A DNA stretch of 64,000 nucleotides from CAIKZY01 sp044374195 (GTDB taxonomy: Bacteria; Actinomycetota; Actinomycetes; S36-B12). The stretch spans positions 1 to 64,000 of the forward strand of contig JBILOY010000007.1 in NCBI GenBank assembly GCA_044374195.1, written 5' to 3'. Below the pieces are notes generated by a model. That model did not search any database. It saw only the letters and a program-made list of their open reading frames with translations, and was not told the origin of the DNA. The translations under genes were made by a program, and so were the position numbers. This document shows, piece by piece, positions 53,893 to 63,568 of the stretch (within the stretch, counting starts at the first letter, position 1; each line of letters opens with the position of its first letter).

Positions 53893-55842
53893 TCAGAGTC
53901 CGAGAAGGGAGGCCTGGCGATCGAAGTCGGGCACGGTGTTGCGCACGTCTTCGAAGGCACCACTCGCGATGACCTTGCCGTCCTGCAAATACAGCAACTG
54001 GTCCACCATGCGTACCGTGGCGAGGCGGTGAGCCACGGTGATCGTGGTGACCTCGCCCACGAGTTCGCTGAGGGTCTGGATGATCGCCTGCTCCGTCTCA
54101 GCATCAAGGGCGCTCGTCGCTTCATCCAGCACGAGCAGTTTGGGGCGCGTATAAAGCGCACGAGCGATGCCAAGCCGCTGACGCTGACCGCCGGAGAGGC
54201 GGAAACCGCGCTCGCCGATGGTGGTGTCCAGACCTTCGCGATTGTCTCGGAGGAAGTCAGCGAGATGAGCGCGCTCGAGGGCGTCCCACACAAGTTCGTC
54301 GTCAATCGCTTCGCGCGGAAGGCCGAGAGCGACGTTGTCGCGAATGCTGCCGTAGACGAGAGCGACGCTCTGGGGCACGTAGGAGATCGCACCGGGCCAG
54401 CGCTCGATTGCTTCGCGCGGGCTGACTCCGCTAATCGTCACCTCGCCGAGCTGCGGCTGCATGACACCCAGGATCACGTCAGCGAGCGTCGACTTTCCGG
54501 CACCCGTTGGGCCGACAAGCGCAACAGAACTACCAGCTGGGGCCGTGAGGCTCGCATCGTTAAGCGCCGGCTCGGCAGCATCGCTATAGGTAAGTGAGAC
54601 GTGACGCACCTCGATGCGGGCCTCGAAATCCGGGTAACCCTGAACGATGCGATCGTGGATCTTGCTCGCGGTCATGCGCGGGCGATCTTCCTGATCAGTC
54701 GTGTTGTCGCGCTGACGAGCCTCTTCGAGGAAGTCAGCGAGGAAGAAAGTGGGCTGCGCCTGGACGGAGGCGTTGCGAATAGTGATACCCGCACCCTGAA
54801 GCCTCAGCATCGCAGGTACCACCCGTGAACCAGCGGCGAGGAAAACCGCGACTGTTGCGGCGGCTGCGGAGAGATCCTTGGTGAGGAACTGCACGACGGC
54901 AAGTAGCAGCACGCCGAAGTAGAGAGTCGCTTCCAGCACGTACTTCGGGATTTCCATGATGAAGGCAGAGGAAGCACTGGCAGATGCATAGCGGCCGATA
55001 AGCGACTCGTAACGGCTGACATACAGATCACGGCGATTGAGCACGGTCGTCTCGCGATAAGTCGACAGCGCCTCAGAAACCGCAGTCAGCGTGTCAATTG
55101 ATGCATCAGTCATCGTGCGCGCGTTGCGCGCGGTCCAGTTACCGAGCACGTTATGAAGGAGGAACACGATGCCGGTGAAGAGCGCGATCGTGATGAGTGT
55201 CAGCACGGGGTCATAAACCAACAATGTGACACCGACGATGAGGAAGAGGAAGAGCTCCGCGCCGATAGTGATGGCCGAGCCCAGAAGTGACACCGTTGCC
55301 GCACCCACGCCATTGCCCAGCGCGTAGATCGCCTCTGGCGTTGTCCAGCGCTGCACGTCGGCGAGCGGTCGCGCCAAGAACTCGCGAGCGAGCTTGGCCG
55401 ACACCTCGGCCTGGCGGTTAGCCAGGAAGAGAGTGATTCGACGTGCCATGACCGCAGACAGTGCTGTCTTCAGCACGAGGATGAAGACAGCTGACAAAGC
55501 CACGATCACCGAGAGCTGGGAAATGGTGAGATCGCCTAGGCCGATGTTCTCGAGAATGTTCTCGACGCTGGGCGGGATGGTGCTGCCGGAACCGATGCCT
55601 GAGACAGCCACGGCGGCCAACAGGCCGACCAGGATGATGCCCAGCAGATCAAGAAGGCCGAGCGAGATCTGGATGCCCGAGGCAAGAAAGAGCAGCCGGC
55701 GGCGGCCCGCAGGTAACAACCGAACGGCCCGCTTGACCGCAGGGATCACGCCCGGGCTCTGGAAGTCAGCGACCCCGAGGCCGCGATGAGGGGTCTCCTC
55801 GGGGGCCGTTTCCCGCGCGCTGCCGACCTCCTCGTCACTCAC
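53893..55842 (-). CDS. ABC exporter, PglK/MsbA-like half-transporter (lipid-linked oligosaccharide flippase candidate)
   Basis: The 649-aa protein has six membrane helices (about residues 55-360, first RLLFLASGIQISLGLLDLLGIILVGL) fused to an ATPase domain: GPTGAGKSTLADVIL (Walker A), SYVPQSVALVYGSI (Q-loop), LSGGQRQRLGIARAL (signature), KLLVLDEATSALD (Walker B) and VAHRLATV (H-loop). The helical part and location amid glycosyltransferases favour PglK-type flipping of lipid-linked glycans. I chose GTG 55842; the ATG at 55923 would overlap the divergent gene's start. Confidence 0.9.
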   Translation of the reverse strand: MSDEEVGSARETAPEETPHRGLGVADFQSPGVIPAVKRAVRLLPAGRRRLLFLASGIQISLGLLDLLGIILVGLLAAVAVSGIGSGSTIPPSVENILENIGLGDLTISQLSVIVALSAVFILVLKTALSAVMARRITLFLANRQAEVSAKLAREFLARPLADVQRWTTPEAIYALGNGVGAATVSLLGSAITIGAELFLFLIVGVTLLVYDPVLTLITIALFTGIVFLLHNVLGNWTARNARTMTDASIDTLTAVSEALSTYRETTVLNRRDLYVSRYESLIGRYASASASSAFIMEIPKYVLEATLYFGVLLLAVVQFLTKDLSAAAATVAVFLAAGSRVVPAMLRLQGAGITIRNASVQAQPTFFLADFLEEARQRDNTTDQEDRPRMTASKIHDRIVQGYPDFEARIEVRHVSLTYSDAAEPALNDASLTAPAGSSVALVGPTGAGKSTLADVILGVMQPQLGEVTISGVSPREAIERWPGAISYVPQSVALVYGSIRDNVALGLPREAIDDELVWDALERAHLADFLRDNREGLDTTIGERGFRLSGGQRQRLGIARALYTRPKLLVLDEATSALDAETEQAIIQTLSELVGEVTTITVAHRLATVRMVDQLLYLQDGKVIASGAFEDVRNTVPDFDRQASLLGL

Positions 55843-55906
55843 GGTCGCTAACCTACCTTTGCCCGAGGGAAATACCCCCAAGCCCGCCTGCTCGTCAGGA
55901 GACTCC

Positions 55907-56800
55907 GTGACATCGCTGTTCATCGGCCTGGTGAGCCATGAGAAGTCGCGATTCGCCGCGAATCAGGGGCCCGATGGCCTGACCCAGACACTCGCCGCTC
56001 GGCTTGCCGATCTGGGCGTCACGGCCTCGTGGCGGGTCAATACCGACGATGCCTACGACCCGGCCGCACTGCCCATCGACGGCTCGGCGGCCTGGGGCTC
56101 GGTCTCCGAGGAATTACGGCTCGAGAGCCGCTGGCAGCGGTATCTGGCTGCCGGTCAGCCCGAAGGGGGCGTGACCCGCCTCGGACAGGCGGGGCACATG
56201 GCCTTAAGGCGGCTTCACGCGGTCTCCCGATACTGGCGCCCTTGGCAGTCGGCAGGCCTGAGCAACTCCGACGCCCAAAAGCTGGTGCGCCGCCTCATCA
56301 ATATCGAGATTTCTCACCTCACTCTCATGAGGGAGGGCCTGGCTTCAGGGTCTGACTGGGTGCTGATCATCGAGGATGACGCCTCGACCCTGGATCTCGA
56401 GGACTGCGCTCGGGGTCTTCTTGGGCTGATGAGCCTGGAGCCGAGCGAGGCTGGGTCCGCTCCCGCCTACGTGAATGTCTCCCAGTCGTTCACGAATGCT
56501 GAATTGGGTATTGAGCACCTGCTGACTCCCGTGGCAGGCGCGTCATGGGCCGGTGGTTCACCTCGAGCCCTGTTGGCCGCATCCCGACCGGTGACGAACA
56601 CGGTTTGCGCGATCCTCTACCGCGCCACATTCCTGCGAGATCTCGTCGCTGAGATGGAATCACTTCCGATGACTCCAGTCGTGCCAATCGACTGGAAGCT
56701 CAACATCGCCCTGATGAACATGTTCGAGTCGGGTTCGCTGCTTAATGGTGACTGCTGGAACGTCACGCCTGGCCCGATGGACCAGCTCTCGATGCGATAA
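55907..56800 (+). CDS. GT25-like glycosyltransferase
   Basis: The 297-aa soluble protein has NIEISHLTLMREGLASGSDWVLIIEDDAS, close to the GT25 pattern in which a conserved S-H-[LI] precedes the E-D-D metal motif, and PIDWKLNIALMN near the end where GT25 enzymes have a conserved D. GTG 55907 is preceded by AGGAG at a good distance; a longer frame upstream lacks one. It begins the rightward group that includes the TylF-like methyltransferase. Confidence 0.72.
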   Translation: MTSLFIGLVSHEKSRFAANQGPDGLTQTLAARLADLGVTASWRVNTDDAYDPAALPIDGSAAWGSVSEELRLESRWQRYLAAGQPEGGVTRLGQAGHMALRRLHAVSRYWRPWQSAGLSNSDAQKLVRRLINIEISHLTLMREGLASGSDWVLIIEDDASTLDLEDCARGLLGLMSLEPSEAGSAPAYVNVSQSFTNAELGIEHLLTPVAGASWAGGSPRALLAASRPVTNTVCAILYRATFLRDLVAEMESLPMTPVVPIDWKLNIALMNMFESGSLLNGDCWNVTPGPMDQLSMR

Positions 56801-56807
56801 TGCCGCA

Positions 56808-57572
56808 GTGAAGCGCTACGAGCAGGCCGTCGATTCCGTTGCCCGTCGCTTCGGTCTTCAGATCTCGCGCGTGAATTCCGCCGCAATGCGCCTGCCGATC
56901 GAGGCGACTCCGGCAGATGCGGAGCTGATCTCTTCCCTTCGCCCGTTCACCATGACCAGCGCAGAGCGCCTCTGGAGCCTGATCAACGCTGTCTCCTATG
57001 TCGTCGATCAGGAACTGCCCGGTGACTTCGCGGAATGCGGAGTATGGCGCGGCGGCAGTGTGATGGCGATGGCCAAGCAACTCGGTCGTCTCGGAGTCAC
57101 GGATCGCCGCATCTGGCTTTACGACACCTTCGCCGGCATGACAGCACCGACAGACAACGACGTCGAAGCAGGTACTGGCGTCACCGCCGCCGACATGCTC
57201 TCCACTACCGCGATCGGTGATGGCAACAATGTTTGGTGCGTCGCGGGCATCGACGACGTACGCGCAAACGTTGCGTCCACCGGTTACCCAATGTCGAATT
57301 TCGAGTTCGTCGAAGGTGATGTCGCGCAGACGCTGCTCACTCGCGTGCCTGATCAGATCTCGCTGCTTCGTCTCGACACCGATTGGTACGAGTCGACGAA
57401 GATCGGTCTCGAAATCATGTATCCGCGATTGGTCGTTGGTGGTGTTTGCATCCTTGACGACTACGGACACTGGGTAGGCGCTCGCAAGGCTGTCGACGAC
57501 TACTTCGCCGGCCAGCGTCCCTACATGCACCAGATCGACTACTCCGGCCGCGTCTTCGTCAAGACGCGCTAG
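56808..57572 (+). CDS. TylF/MycF-type SAM-dependent O-methyltransferase
   Basis: The 254-aa protein shows LINAVSYVVDQELPGDFAECGVWRGGSVMAMAK (SAM site with EcGVWrGGS), WLYDTFAGMTAPT, and LRLDTDWYEST, the TylF (macrocin O-methyltransferase) signature. These enzymes methylate sugar hydroxyls and need Mg. GTG start 7 bp after the previous gene. In this locus it probably methylates a glycan sugar. Confidence 0.9.
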   Translation: MKRYEQAVDSVARRFGLQISRVNSAAMRLPIEATPADAELISSLRPFTMTSAERLWSLINAVSYVVDQELPGDFAECGVWRGGSVMAMAKQLGRLGVTDRRIWLYDTFAGMTAPTDNDVEAGTGVTAADMLSTTAIGDGNNVWCVAGIDDVRANVASTGYPMSNFEFVEGDVAQTLLTRVPDQISLLRLDTDWYESTKIGLEIMYPRLVVGGVCILDDYGHWVGARKAVDDYFAGQRPYMHQIDYSGRVFVKTR

Positions 57573-57582
57573 GCGAATACCG

Positions 57583-58377
57583 ATGAGCACCAGGCCGTGG
57601 CTCACGGTGATCACCGTGGTGAAGGACGCTACGGCTGACTTCACGCTGACTGCACAATCACTCGCCGCGCAGGATCTCACCGGTGTCGAGTACGTCGTCA
57701 TCGACAGCTCGACTGATCGGGAAGCGATCCCTCACGCGCTGTCAGGTTTCGAAGCTCTGTCGCCTGCTGTCGTGACGTGGGTTGAACCTGCCGGTATTTA
57801 TGCCGCGATGAACGCGGGGCTCTCACTCGCTACTGGCGATTACTGCTATTTCGCGAATGCGGGCGATGTGCTTTTCTCGACTGACACTCTCGCTCATGTT
57901 CGCGCTTCGCTCACCGTTAGCGGCGCATGTGTCTCGGATTGGGCCTTCGGGCCGGTTGAGATCCTTAGCCAAGACGGCACTCGAGTCATCACGCCCACCT
58001 GGGATTACGCAGCAGAGAAGAGCGCCTGCTTCAGCAACGGCCACTTCCCGTGTCATCAGGGAACCTTCGCATCGACTTCGGTGCTTCGATCTTTCGGCGG
58101 ATTCGATACCTCGTACTCGATCGTCGCTGACTACGCGAGCTTCCTGCGTCTGGCGCAAGTGAGCGACCCAATCGAACTAGATTTCGTGATCGCCACCTTT
58201 GCCGAGGGTGGTGTGTCAACTACTCAGTGGCAAGAATCCTTCCGGCAATTCCATACGGCGCGCATGTCGATTCTTCGCCCCACCGGCTCGGTGGCGATTC
58301 GTGAGCGATGGAACACCACGAGCCAGTATGCGAAGGTCTTCCTCGTGCGAAACGTGCTGCGTCGAGGTCGCGCATGA
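57583..58377 (+). CDS. family 2 glycosyltransferase
   Basis: The 264-aa protein has LTVITVVKDATADFTLTAQSLAAQDLTGVEYVVIDSSTD, GIYAAMNAGLSLATGDYCYFANAGD (AGD in place of DxD) and SIVADYASFLRL. The IYxAMNxG.xxAxGxxxxFLNxGD block is typical of WcaA/WcaE-like GT2 enzymes. The stop overlaps the next gene's ATG (ATGA), so translation is coupled. Confidence 0.88.
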   Translation: MSTRPWLTVITVVKDATADFTLTAQSLAAQDLTGVEYVVIDSSTDREAIPHALSGFEALSPAVVTWVEPAGIYAAMNAGLSLATGDYCYFANAGDVLFSTDTLAHVRASLTVSGACVSDWAFGPVEILSQDGTRVITPTWDYAAEKSACFSNGHFPCHQGTFASTSVLRSFGGFDTSYSIVADYASFLRLAQVSDPIELDFVIATFAEGGVSTTQWQESFRQFHTARMSILRPTGSVAIRERWNTTSQYAKVFLVRNVLRRGRA

Positions 58378-60560
58378 AGTCACTCGCTTCACGCCCCTGG
58401 CTCACGCCAGCAGCATTGCTCGTCGTCGCGATGGTGTTCCTGCTCATCACGCAGGTCACGGTGCCTCAGACTCTTCTCCTCTCACTCATCGTGTCGTGCC
58501 AGGCGCTGACCGGAGCGTTCATTTGGCGCCTAGCCCAGCGTCACCGTGCCGTCGGAATCATCGAGGCCACGGGCGTCGGTCTGGCGATCGGCACTGCAGC
58601 GGCGCTCATCTGCGGTGCGGCCCTCCGACCGGTCTCCACCTGGGCGTGGCTACTGCCATCGCTTATCGCGCTCGTGATCTGGATAGTTCGCCGTGCGCGT
58701 GGGCTGCGGTTGCCAAAGTGCGGAGCACCGAATCGCGCAGGTGTTGTTGCACTCGTGGTGGGCGGGGCGCTGGGCGCTCTCTCGCTGGCCGCCAACGTGG
58801 TCAACTATCCGCTGAGTTGGGAAGGGCTGTGGGGGAAGTATCACCCCGACATGCTGTTCTTTGAAGCAATCTCCCAGGGCATCGCGCGATTCGGAGCCGA
58901 CGACAGCATCCTGATGGCCGGTGGGAACATTCGCTATCACTGGCTGACGTACGCCTGGGCTGGACAGATAAGCGTCTCGGCTGACGCTGCGTCATTCGTG
59001 GTGCTCACTCGCGTGTTGCCGATCGTCGCGATCATCGCAACAATCACGATCGCTGTCGGCTGGGCCCAGCGCATGACCAAGGTGGCCTGGGTGCCCACGC
59101 TCGCTGCTGTGCTGCTGATCAGCGGCGGCTATGTCGGGGCAACCTACGGCACGATCCTGAACTTCGACTCGCCCTCGCAAGCGCTCAGCATGGTCTGGAT
59201 GCTGGGGCTCTGCGTCGCCTTTCTTGCGTACCTGCGCGGCTCGGCACTCAGCCGAGGTGCTTCCGCCTGGCTGTTGCTCATCATCGGCGCGCTCGCCATC
59301 GCGGTATCCGGCGGCAAGATCAGCTCAGCCGCAATCGTTGCTGCAGGTATGGCTTTCACCGCGATCCTCGGATTGCTGCGTCGCACTGCCTGGGCTCGAC
59401 GCGCTGTTGTGGCGGCTGTCGTCGTCTGCATCGCATTGGCTCTCACCTACCTGATCGTGGTGGCCGGCTCGGCCGACCCGGGCGGATTGAAGATCCTTCA
59501 ACTCGTTGATCGAGCCTCGAGCGTGCAGGGCTTGAACCCCAACAACAATCCATGCGGCATCGTGGTTGGCACGGTCATCATGATGCTTGCCATCGTGCCG
59601 CGCTGGGCAGGTCTTGGGTGGCTGATAACTGCTCGCAGTACTCGCTGGAATGCCTCAACAATTCTCGGCATGGGCTTGGCGATTGCCGGCCTCGCGACTG
59701 TCGTGCTGATCAGCGGTGGCCTCAATGACACCTGGTTTGCTCTCGCCGCGTCAGCGCCGCTTGCCGTGCTATCTGCAGTGGGCGTTGGTCGAGCAGTCAC
59801 GACAGTATCACCGCGTTCAATCGATCGACCGGCACCAATCATCTGGCTTGGAGCGCTGCTCGGGCTGATTCTCGCTGTGGTAGCCACGGGATTGTGGGCG
59901 ACTGGTGGCGGTTCGCTCCGCTGGCTTGGCCCGGTAGTCGGGCTGCTTGGTGCCGTGGCTATCGGATCGCTACTTGCTCGTTCGCATTCACTGGCTGGAA
60001 GCTCACGTGCTCGAGTACTCGCAATGTCAATACTCGTTCTGGTTTGTCTCTCCGCGCCGACCCGAGCGCTCGGGGTCGTTTCTACGTCATTCGGAACGCT
60101 CCCTGAATTTGGATTGCGGTCAGATGCCTTCACGCCACTGACTCGCTTCGTCGAAAACATCGATCGCATCGTCGTGCGCGAGTGGTCGTCGGATGACCAG
60201 GCAGCGGCAGACTGGGTCCTGACTCACGCATCAGCTGACGACATAATCGCGACGAATGTGGTGTTCAGTCCGCTAGTTCCGGCGCTGACGCGCCATCGCA
60301 TGATGATTGCGGGTCTGCTCTACCAAGCACCCTACGGAACGACTTCGCAGTTACCCACTGTGCTTGATCGTGAGAAGGCGTCGCTGGCGTTCGTCAATAC
60401 TCCGTCTGCAACGTCGCTGGCGCCACTGTGTGCTGCCGGCGCGTCATGGGTCTGGGTAGCGAATGCGCGCGCTGAAGTGCGCGAATGGTCACCGTGGGCC
60501 GAAGTGGCCTACGCGAATGACGCGGTCACGATCCTGCGCGTGGCGACCGACCGCTGCTGA
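58374..60560 (+). CDS. large polytopic membrane protein, GT-C-like (related to 38536-40677)
   Basis: The 728-aa protein has about 15-16 helices and a soluble C-terminal end. The outer-loop block YHPDMLFFEAISQGIARFG...NIRYHWLTYAWAGQ is shared with the protein at 38536. ATG 58374, overlapping the GT2 stop, is preferred to the longer frame from 58308, which lies inside that gene. Its end overlaps the convergent GT2 gene by 35 bp. Function unknown; likely extracytoplasmic sugar transfer. Confidence 0.72.
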   Translation: MKSLASRPWLTPAALLVVAMVFLLITQVTVPQTLLLSLIVSCQALTGAFIWRLAQRHRAVGIIEATGVGLAIGTAAALICGAALRPVSTWAWLLPSLIALVIWIVRRARGLRLPKCGAPNRAGVVALVVGGALGALSLAANVVNYPLSWEGLWGKYHPDMLFFEAISQGIARFGADDSILMAGGNIRYHWLTYAWAGQISVSADAASFVVLTRVLPIVAIIATITIAVGWAQRMTKVAWVPTLAAVLLISGGYVGATYGTILNFDSPSQALSMVWMLGLCVAFLAYLRGSALSRGASAWLLLIIGALAIAVSGGKISSAAIVAAGMAFTAILGLLRRTAWARRAVVAAVVVCIALALTYLIVVAGSADPGGLKILQLVDRASSVQGLNPNNNPCGIVVGTVIMMLAIVPRWAGLGWLITARSTRWNASTILGMGLAIAGLATVVLISGGLNDTWFALAASAPLAVLSAVGVGRAVTTVSPRSIDRPAPIIWLGALLGLILAVVATGLWATGGGSLRWLGPVVGLLGAVAIGSLLARSHSLAGSSRARVLAMSILVLVCLSAPTRALGVVSTSFGTLPEFGLRSDAFTPLTRFVENIDRIVVREWSSDDQAAADWVLTHASADDIIATNVVFSPLVPALTRHRMMIAGLLYQAPYGTTSQLPTVLDREKASLAFVNTPSATSLAPLCAAGASWVWVANARAEVREWSPWAEVAYANDAVTILRVATDRC

Positions 60561-61338
60561 TCTTTCGTGCTCGCCGACTGACCTCGTCGGCGGCGAGCCG
60601 CGTCGCGATACGAACCGGCCCTTCCCACATCCATGCGCACTTGCGCGCGAATGGGCTGAGAGCGCGACGACGCGCTCTCTCTGACTCCTGAAGCGATTGC
60701 GTTCGGTCACCGACAGTGAGCGAATCCGCGTGCCAGCGGAAACTAGAGACGACCTCGCCCACGTCGACGAAGCGACCGAGAGGCTGGAGCTTCAGCAGGA
60801 GATCGAGATCAAAGGCGAACTTCAGTGAGTCGTCGACACCACCAACGGCGCTCCACGCCGTAGCCCGCACGAGCATGCCCGGCTGCGGGATGAGATCAGG
60901 GCCCCACTTGAGGATTCGGGGCGCCCAGGGGCCGGCCTTGCTGATCCAGAGCTCTTGTCCGTTGCCATCGATGTAGCGGCACGCGCCGAAGGCGAGAACG
61001 GCAGTCGGATCCGCCTCTAGGGCAGCGACTGTTCGCGCCAGCGATCCTGGCTCCAGCAGGTCGTCGTCACCGAGCCAGTTCACGTAGGTGCAGGCCGGCT
61101 GCTGAGCCAGACCATGGCTCGCGCCGGCATTGACGGCCGACGGCAGGCTGCCTGGATCCGCAACTACCTGGGCACCATGTCGGGCGGCGAGCTCCTGCAC
61201 ATGGGGGTTATCGAGCGGCGCCACGAGGACGATGCTGACCGGCAGGCCCTGCTGTTCGATCGAGGAGATTGACTGCTCGAGGTACTCGGGGCGACGACCC
61301 AGAGTGGGGATCACCATCAGCACTCGGGGATCCGTCAT
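60526..61338 (-). CDS. family 2 glycosyltransferase
   Basis: The 270-aa protein has VLMVIPTLGRRPEYLEQSISSI, AVNAGASHGLAQQPACTYVNWLGDDDLLEPGSL (DDD metal site) and FDLDLLLKLQPLGRF. It is cytoplasmic and not in an operon, since both neighbours are on the other strand. The end overlaps the convergent membrane gene. Sugar unknown. Confidence 0.88.
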   Translation of the reverse strand: MTDPRVLMVIPTLGRRPEYLEQSISSIEQQGLPVSIVLVAPLDNPHVQELAARHGAQVVADPGSLPSAVNAGASHGLAQQPACTYVNWLGDDDLLEPGSLARTVAALEADPTAVLAFGACRYIDGNGQELWISKAGPWAPRILKWGPDLIPQPGMLVRATAWSAVGGVDDSLKFAFDLDLLLKLQPLGRFVDVGEVVSSFRWHADSLTVGDRTQSLQESERARRRALSPFARKCAWMWEGPVRIATRLAADEVSRRARKISSGRSPRAGS

Positions 61339-61377
61339 GACGTCGATATCCTAAGGCTTTCGTGACGAGGAGACGGT

Positions 61378-62685
61378 GTGAGCGGTTCTGACATGGCCGA
61401 GGGCCGGTTCATGCACGACCTGGCGACTCGTCTCTTCCCGATATGCCGCAGCCTCACGGGCAATGGTGTTCGCGAGACCTTCGCGATCTTGCAGGAGGTT
61501 CTTCCGGGTCTGCAGCTGCACGAGGTGCCCAGCGGCACCCAGGTCTTCGACTGGCAGGTGCCCGACGAGTGGAACATTCGAGGGGCTTACCTCGAGGGGC
61601 CTGACGGATCACGAGTGATCGACTTCGCTGACTCGAATATTCACGTCGTGGGCTACTCGGTGCCCGTCGACACGGTGCTGCCTCTGTCCGAGCTGCAGAA
61701 CCACCTCCACTCGACGCCCGAACTGCCCGAGGCAATTCCCTACGTGACGAGTTATTACAACCGCACCTGGGGCTTCTGCCTTCCGCACGCACTGCGCGAG
61801 CGCCTGCCCGGGGGTGAGTACCGAGCTGTTATCGACGCAACCCTGGAACCGGGTTCCTTGACCTACGGCGAATTGGTGATTCCCGGCGAATCGACCGAGG
61901 AAGTCTTCATCACGACCTACATCTGCCACCCTTCGCTGGCGAACAATGAGCTCTCCGGCCCGATGGTTTCCACGGCACTCGCGCTCTGGCTGATGTCACT
62001 CCCGCGCCGCCGCTATACCTACCGTTTCGTGTTCGCACCCGAGACCATCGGCGCTATCACCTACGCGAGCCTTCACCTCGATGCCCTGCGCTCATCCACC
62101 GTGGCAGCCTTCAACCTGACCTGCATCGGTGACGAAGGTGACTACTCGTACCTTGCTTCGCGCCTGGGAAATCTTGAGATCGATCGCATCGCACGTCACG
62201 TGTTGTCAACACGTTCGCCCGCGGTCGAATACTCCTATCTTGATCGCGGAAGCGACGAGCGTCAGTACGGCATGCCAGGCATTGATCTACCCATGATCTC
62301 CCTGATGCGCACCAAGTACGGCGCGTATCCCGAGTACCACACATCATTCGACGACCTGACCGTCGTCACTCCCGCTGGGCTGCAGGGTGGTCTCGATCTC
62401 GTGCGTGAATGCATCGAGGTTCTCGAGGTTAACGACTACTACGAGACAACGGTGCTGGGCGAGCCGCAGTTGGGTCGTCGCGGCCTCTATCACGCGATTC
62501 ATGCACGTACCGTGGCTGACATCATCCTGCTGCGCACCAACGTGCTCGCCTATGCCGACGGCCACCATTCAGTTCTCGACATGGCAGAAATGTTTGACTT
62601 GCCCGTCAACGTGGTATGTGAGGTCGTACAAGAACTCGTCGAGCACGATCTGCTCGTGAAGCTGCCCGGAAAGAAGGACTCCTGA
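61378..62685 (+). CDS. DUF4910/DUF2172 peptidase-like protein of glycan clusters
   Basis: The 435-aa product has LFPICRSLTGNGVRETFAIL and VFDWQVPDEWNI at the start, a zinc-peptidase-like core with TYICHPSLANNELSGP, FAPETIGAITY and GSDERQYGMPGIDLP, and a C-terminal winged-helix-like stretch (about 385-430: VLDMAEMFDLPVNVVCEVVQEL). This matches the DUF4910 family, annotated as aminopeptidase-like but found mostly in surface-sugar loci, so the substrate may be an amide-bearing sugar. AGGAG is 6 nt before the GTG. Overlaps the methyltransferase by one base. Confidence 0.85.
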   Translation: MSGSDMAEGRFMHDLATRLFPICRSLTGNGVRETFAILQEVLPGLQLHEVPSGTQVFDWQVPDEWNIRGAYLEGPDGSRVIDFADSNIHVVGYSVPVDTVLPLSELQNHLHSTPELPEAIPYVTSYYNRTWGFCLPHALRERLPGGEYRAVIDATLEPGSLTYGELVIPGESTEEVFITTYICHPSLANNELSGPMVSTALALWLMSLPRRRYTYRFVFAPETIGAITYASLHLDALRSSTVAAFNLTCIGDEGDYSYLASRLGNLEIDRIARHVLSTRSPAVEYSYLDRGSDERQYGMPGIDLPMISLMRTKYGAYPEYHTSFDDLTVVTPAGLQGGLDLVRECIEVLEVNDYYETTVLGEPQLGRRGLYHAIHARTVADIILLRTNVLAYADGHHSVLDMAEMFDLPVNVVCEVVQELVEHDLLVKLPGKKDS

Positions 62686-63566
62686 TGTCGGTTGCCTCCC
62701 ATTACGACGGCAGCGCCTCCAGTTACGGCGACCAGTACGACCCTGAGAAGCTCTGGACCAATGCCGAGTACCCGGCCAACTTCTTCCGTCTTCAGTTGGT
62801 GCAACGCCTCCTTGCTGAGGCCGGGTCGACCTCGGTATACGAACTCGGCGCAGGAGATGCCTCGCCCCTGTCAACCATCGGCGCCACCGGCATTCGAGTC
62901 GCCGGAAATGACGTTTCACCGGAGATGGTCAAGATCGCTCGTGCCAACATGGAGGCCAAGGGACTCGACGGATCCCTCATCACGCTCCTCGATGTCGAGA
63001 ACCCCGAAGCGGTGCGTGCCGAGCACGAGCTACGCGGCGAATTCGATGCGGTCATGGCTCTGGGGGTCATTCCGCACGTCAGCGACGACGCTGCCTTCGT
63101 GAAGGCCATGGATGACTTCCTTCGCCCCGGTGGCCAACTGCTGCTGCAGTTCCGAAACTCGATGTTCTCGATGTTCACCTTCAACCGTCTGACCAAGGAG
63201 TTCATCCTCGACGAATTGCTCGTCGACGTCTCTCAGGAAATCCGCGATGTTGTCGCCGCTGACCTCGACGCACGCCTCGCTGTCGACAAGCCGCCAAAGC
63301 GCACCCGACCCACCGGCGATGGATACGACGAGATCCTCTCCCGCTTCCATAATCCCTTCGAACTTGCCGAGGTCGTCAAGGCTGCGGGTTACTCCGATAT
63401 TCGCTTCCACTGGTACAACTACCACCCCGCGTATCCAATGCTGGCGGGCAACATCGATGCCCGCGCGTACCGCGAAGCGCAGGTCGCTTTGGAGCATGAG
63501 GGCACCTGGCGCGGCATGTTCCTGTGCTCGGCAGGCCTGATCGAAGCCACGAAGAAGCCCGCCTGA
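62685..63566 (+). CDS. class I SAM-dependent methyltransferase
   Basis: The 293-aa protein has VYELGAGDASPLSTI (motif I), AGNDVSPEMVKIAR (acidic end of the second strand), FDAVMALGVIPHV (motif II) and LRPGGQLLLQFRN (motif III). The longer C-terminal region (about 180-290) is specific and not recognised. TGATG coupling to the DUF4910 gene suggests the two act together on one sugar. Confidence 0.88.
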   Translation: MSVASHYDGSASSYGDQYDPEKLWTNAEYPANFFRLQLVQRLLAEAGSTSVYELGAGDASPLSTIGATGIRVAGNDVSPEMVKIARANMEAKGLDGSLITLLDVENPEAVRAEHELRGEFDAVMALGVIPHVSDDAAFVKAMDDFLRPGGQLLLQFRNSMFSMFTFNRLTKEFILDELLVDVSQEIRDVVAADLDARLAVDKPPKRTRPTGDGYDEILSRFHNPFELAEVVKAAGYSDIRFHWYNYHPAYPMLAGNIDARAYREAQVALEHEGTWRGMFLCSAGLIEATKKPA

Positions 63567-63568
63567 GC

